64,000 nt of DNA from positions 310,001 through 374,000 of the forward strand of contig NZ_VFPQ01000001.1 in the NCBI RefSeq assembly GCF_006716785.1, in the 5' to 3' direction. The number at the start of each line of letters is the position of its first letter. The stretch's first letter is position 1. Position numbers and translations under genes: made by a program. The stretch is from Thermopolyspora flexuosa (lineage in GTDB: Bacteria; Actinomycetota; Actinomycetes; Streptosporangiales; Streptosporangiaceae). Of this stretch, positions 63,468 to 64,000 are shown piece by piece. The notes beneath the pieces were generated by a model that was not told where the DNA came from, did not search any database, and saw nothing but the letters and a program-made list of their open reading frames with translations.

Positions 63468-64000
63468 TTACTTGCGTAGGCGCGGTGGCAGGAACCGGCG
63501 GGGGATAATCGACCGTACAAAAGAGGACAATTGCCTCATAAATGGATGAATCGGAGCGAGTGGGGACTGCTCCGACGGCCGCCGGTGGGCACCCTCGAAC
63601 GGCCGCCGCACCCCGGCCGCGCCGTCCCGCCGCTGCCACGGCGGCGGCTGCGCGCCGGACTCGTGCGGGCGGGAGTCCGGCTGCTGCGACGGCACGCGCA
63701 GCGTCCCGGCCCGGTGCTGCCCGCGGTGCTGCGCCTTGTGCGACGACCTGCGGTGCAGCGGCGCGGTCGCCGCCTGCGGCAGCCGGAACGAGCGGTGGGC
63801 CGGCCCGCCGAGCGGCTCCTCGGCCGAGCCGCCCGCCGCGACCCGGGCGAGCATGAGCGCGGCGCGGGTGCCGTCGAGCCGTTGCCGCGGATCGATCTGC
63901 AGCAGGCCGGTGAGCACCGGGGCGAGCGGTCCGGCCCGCTCCATCGGGATCGGCTCGCCGCTGGTGAGCGCGGCGAGCGCGGCCGCCGCGGACCGCCGGC
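63468..64000 (-). CDS. Ser/Thr protein kinase, C-terminal part (cut by window end)
   Basis: The frame enters from beyond 64000. It starts with the end of a kinase C-lobe: AALTSGEPIP, then MERAGPLAPVLTGLLQIDPRQRLDGTRAALML, matching the corresponding segment of the next kinase (PIIEGLLQKDHTMRLSAEQADAML). The remaining 120 residues are a Pro/Arg/Gln-rich tail without a membrane helix, ending IIPRRFLPPRLRK. So this is a soluble kinase or one with another anchoring mode. Its stop is 42 bp before the next kinase, so the two are probably one transcript. The catalytic core is outside the window. Confidence 0.75.
   Translation of the reverse strand, partial: RRSAAAALAALTSGEPIPMERAGPLAPVLTGLLQIDPRQRLDGTRAALMLARVAAGGSAEEPLGGPAHRSFRLPQAATAPLHRRSSHKAQHRGQHRAGTLRVPSQQPDSRPHESGAQPPPWQRRDGAAGVRRPFEGAHRRPSEQSPLAPIHPFMRQLSSFVRSIIPRRFLPPRLRK

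Overview
The window comes from a high-GC Gram-positive actinomycete. It carries mycothiol S-conjugate amidase (Mca), GTP-dependent PEP carboxykinase, WhiJ-type XRE/DUF397/RsbW-like cassettes, PASTA-less Ser/Thr kinases and tandem XRE-TPR regulators, and it uses GTG starts and ATGA couplings freely. The gene style suggests Streptosporangiales, but that is an inference. No rRNA, tRNA, IS element, CRISPR array or prophage is recognised.

Layout. 1-7.6 kb: small membrane protein, cystathionine gamma-synthase, a MoxR-like AAA/VWA pair, a FIST sensor protein and two small coupled unknown genes. 7.7-10.6 kb: two tandem 454-residue XRE-TPR regulators. 11-18.3 kb: a DUF3455 exported protein, then a four-gene lipoprotein/adaptor/ABC export operon and a PadR-controlled membrane gene. 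18.3-25.1 kb: IlvA, M1 aminopeptidase, Lrp/AsnC regulator, bifunctional penicillin-binding protein, zinc alcohol dehydrogenase. 25.5-29.6 kb: DyP peroxidase preceded by a truncated copy of its own N-terminus, then a DUF255/YyaL-like gene broken by a short insertion carrying a stop. 29.8-36.3 kb: accessory block with a WhiJ-like cassette, a two-gene STAND/NB-ARC-TPR system with its membrane partner, and a decayed TPR remnant. 36.4-42.3 kb: acidic unknown protein, MMPL transporter, two-component system. 42.5-45.2 kb: GNAT, small membrane protein, Mca, DUF4307, GreA. 45.4-53.4 kb: NlpC/P60 hydrolase, TetR, a possible ribbon-helix-helix protein, PckG, cis-prenyltransferase, PIN-PhoH. 53.4-64 kb: a second two-component system with lipoprotein, a lysozyme-fold exported protein, GT2 glycosyltransferase, FumC and two Ser/Thr kinases (one cut by the window end).

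Many housekeeping genes here (metB, greA, DUF4307, mca, small membrane protein, DUF255 protein, cis-prenyltransferase, PIN-PhoH, fumarase) are, from memory, also neighbours in Mycobacterium tuberculosis (about Rv1079 to Rv1098c). This looks like an old actinobacterial block with accessory DNA inserted into it.

The strongest candidate for an unusual system is at 32.3-35.8 kb. A small two-helix membrane protein and an NB-ARC/TPR ATPase overlap by ATGA and share one short Gly/Asp/Asn-rich motif, at the C-terminus of the first and near the N-terminus of the second. This is the layout expected of an amyloid-templated, NLR-like cell-death pair. Its recognition domain is twelve nearly identical 126-bp TPR units with a 756-bp higher-order duplication.
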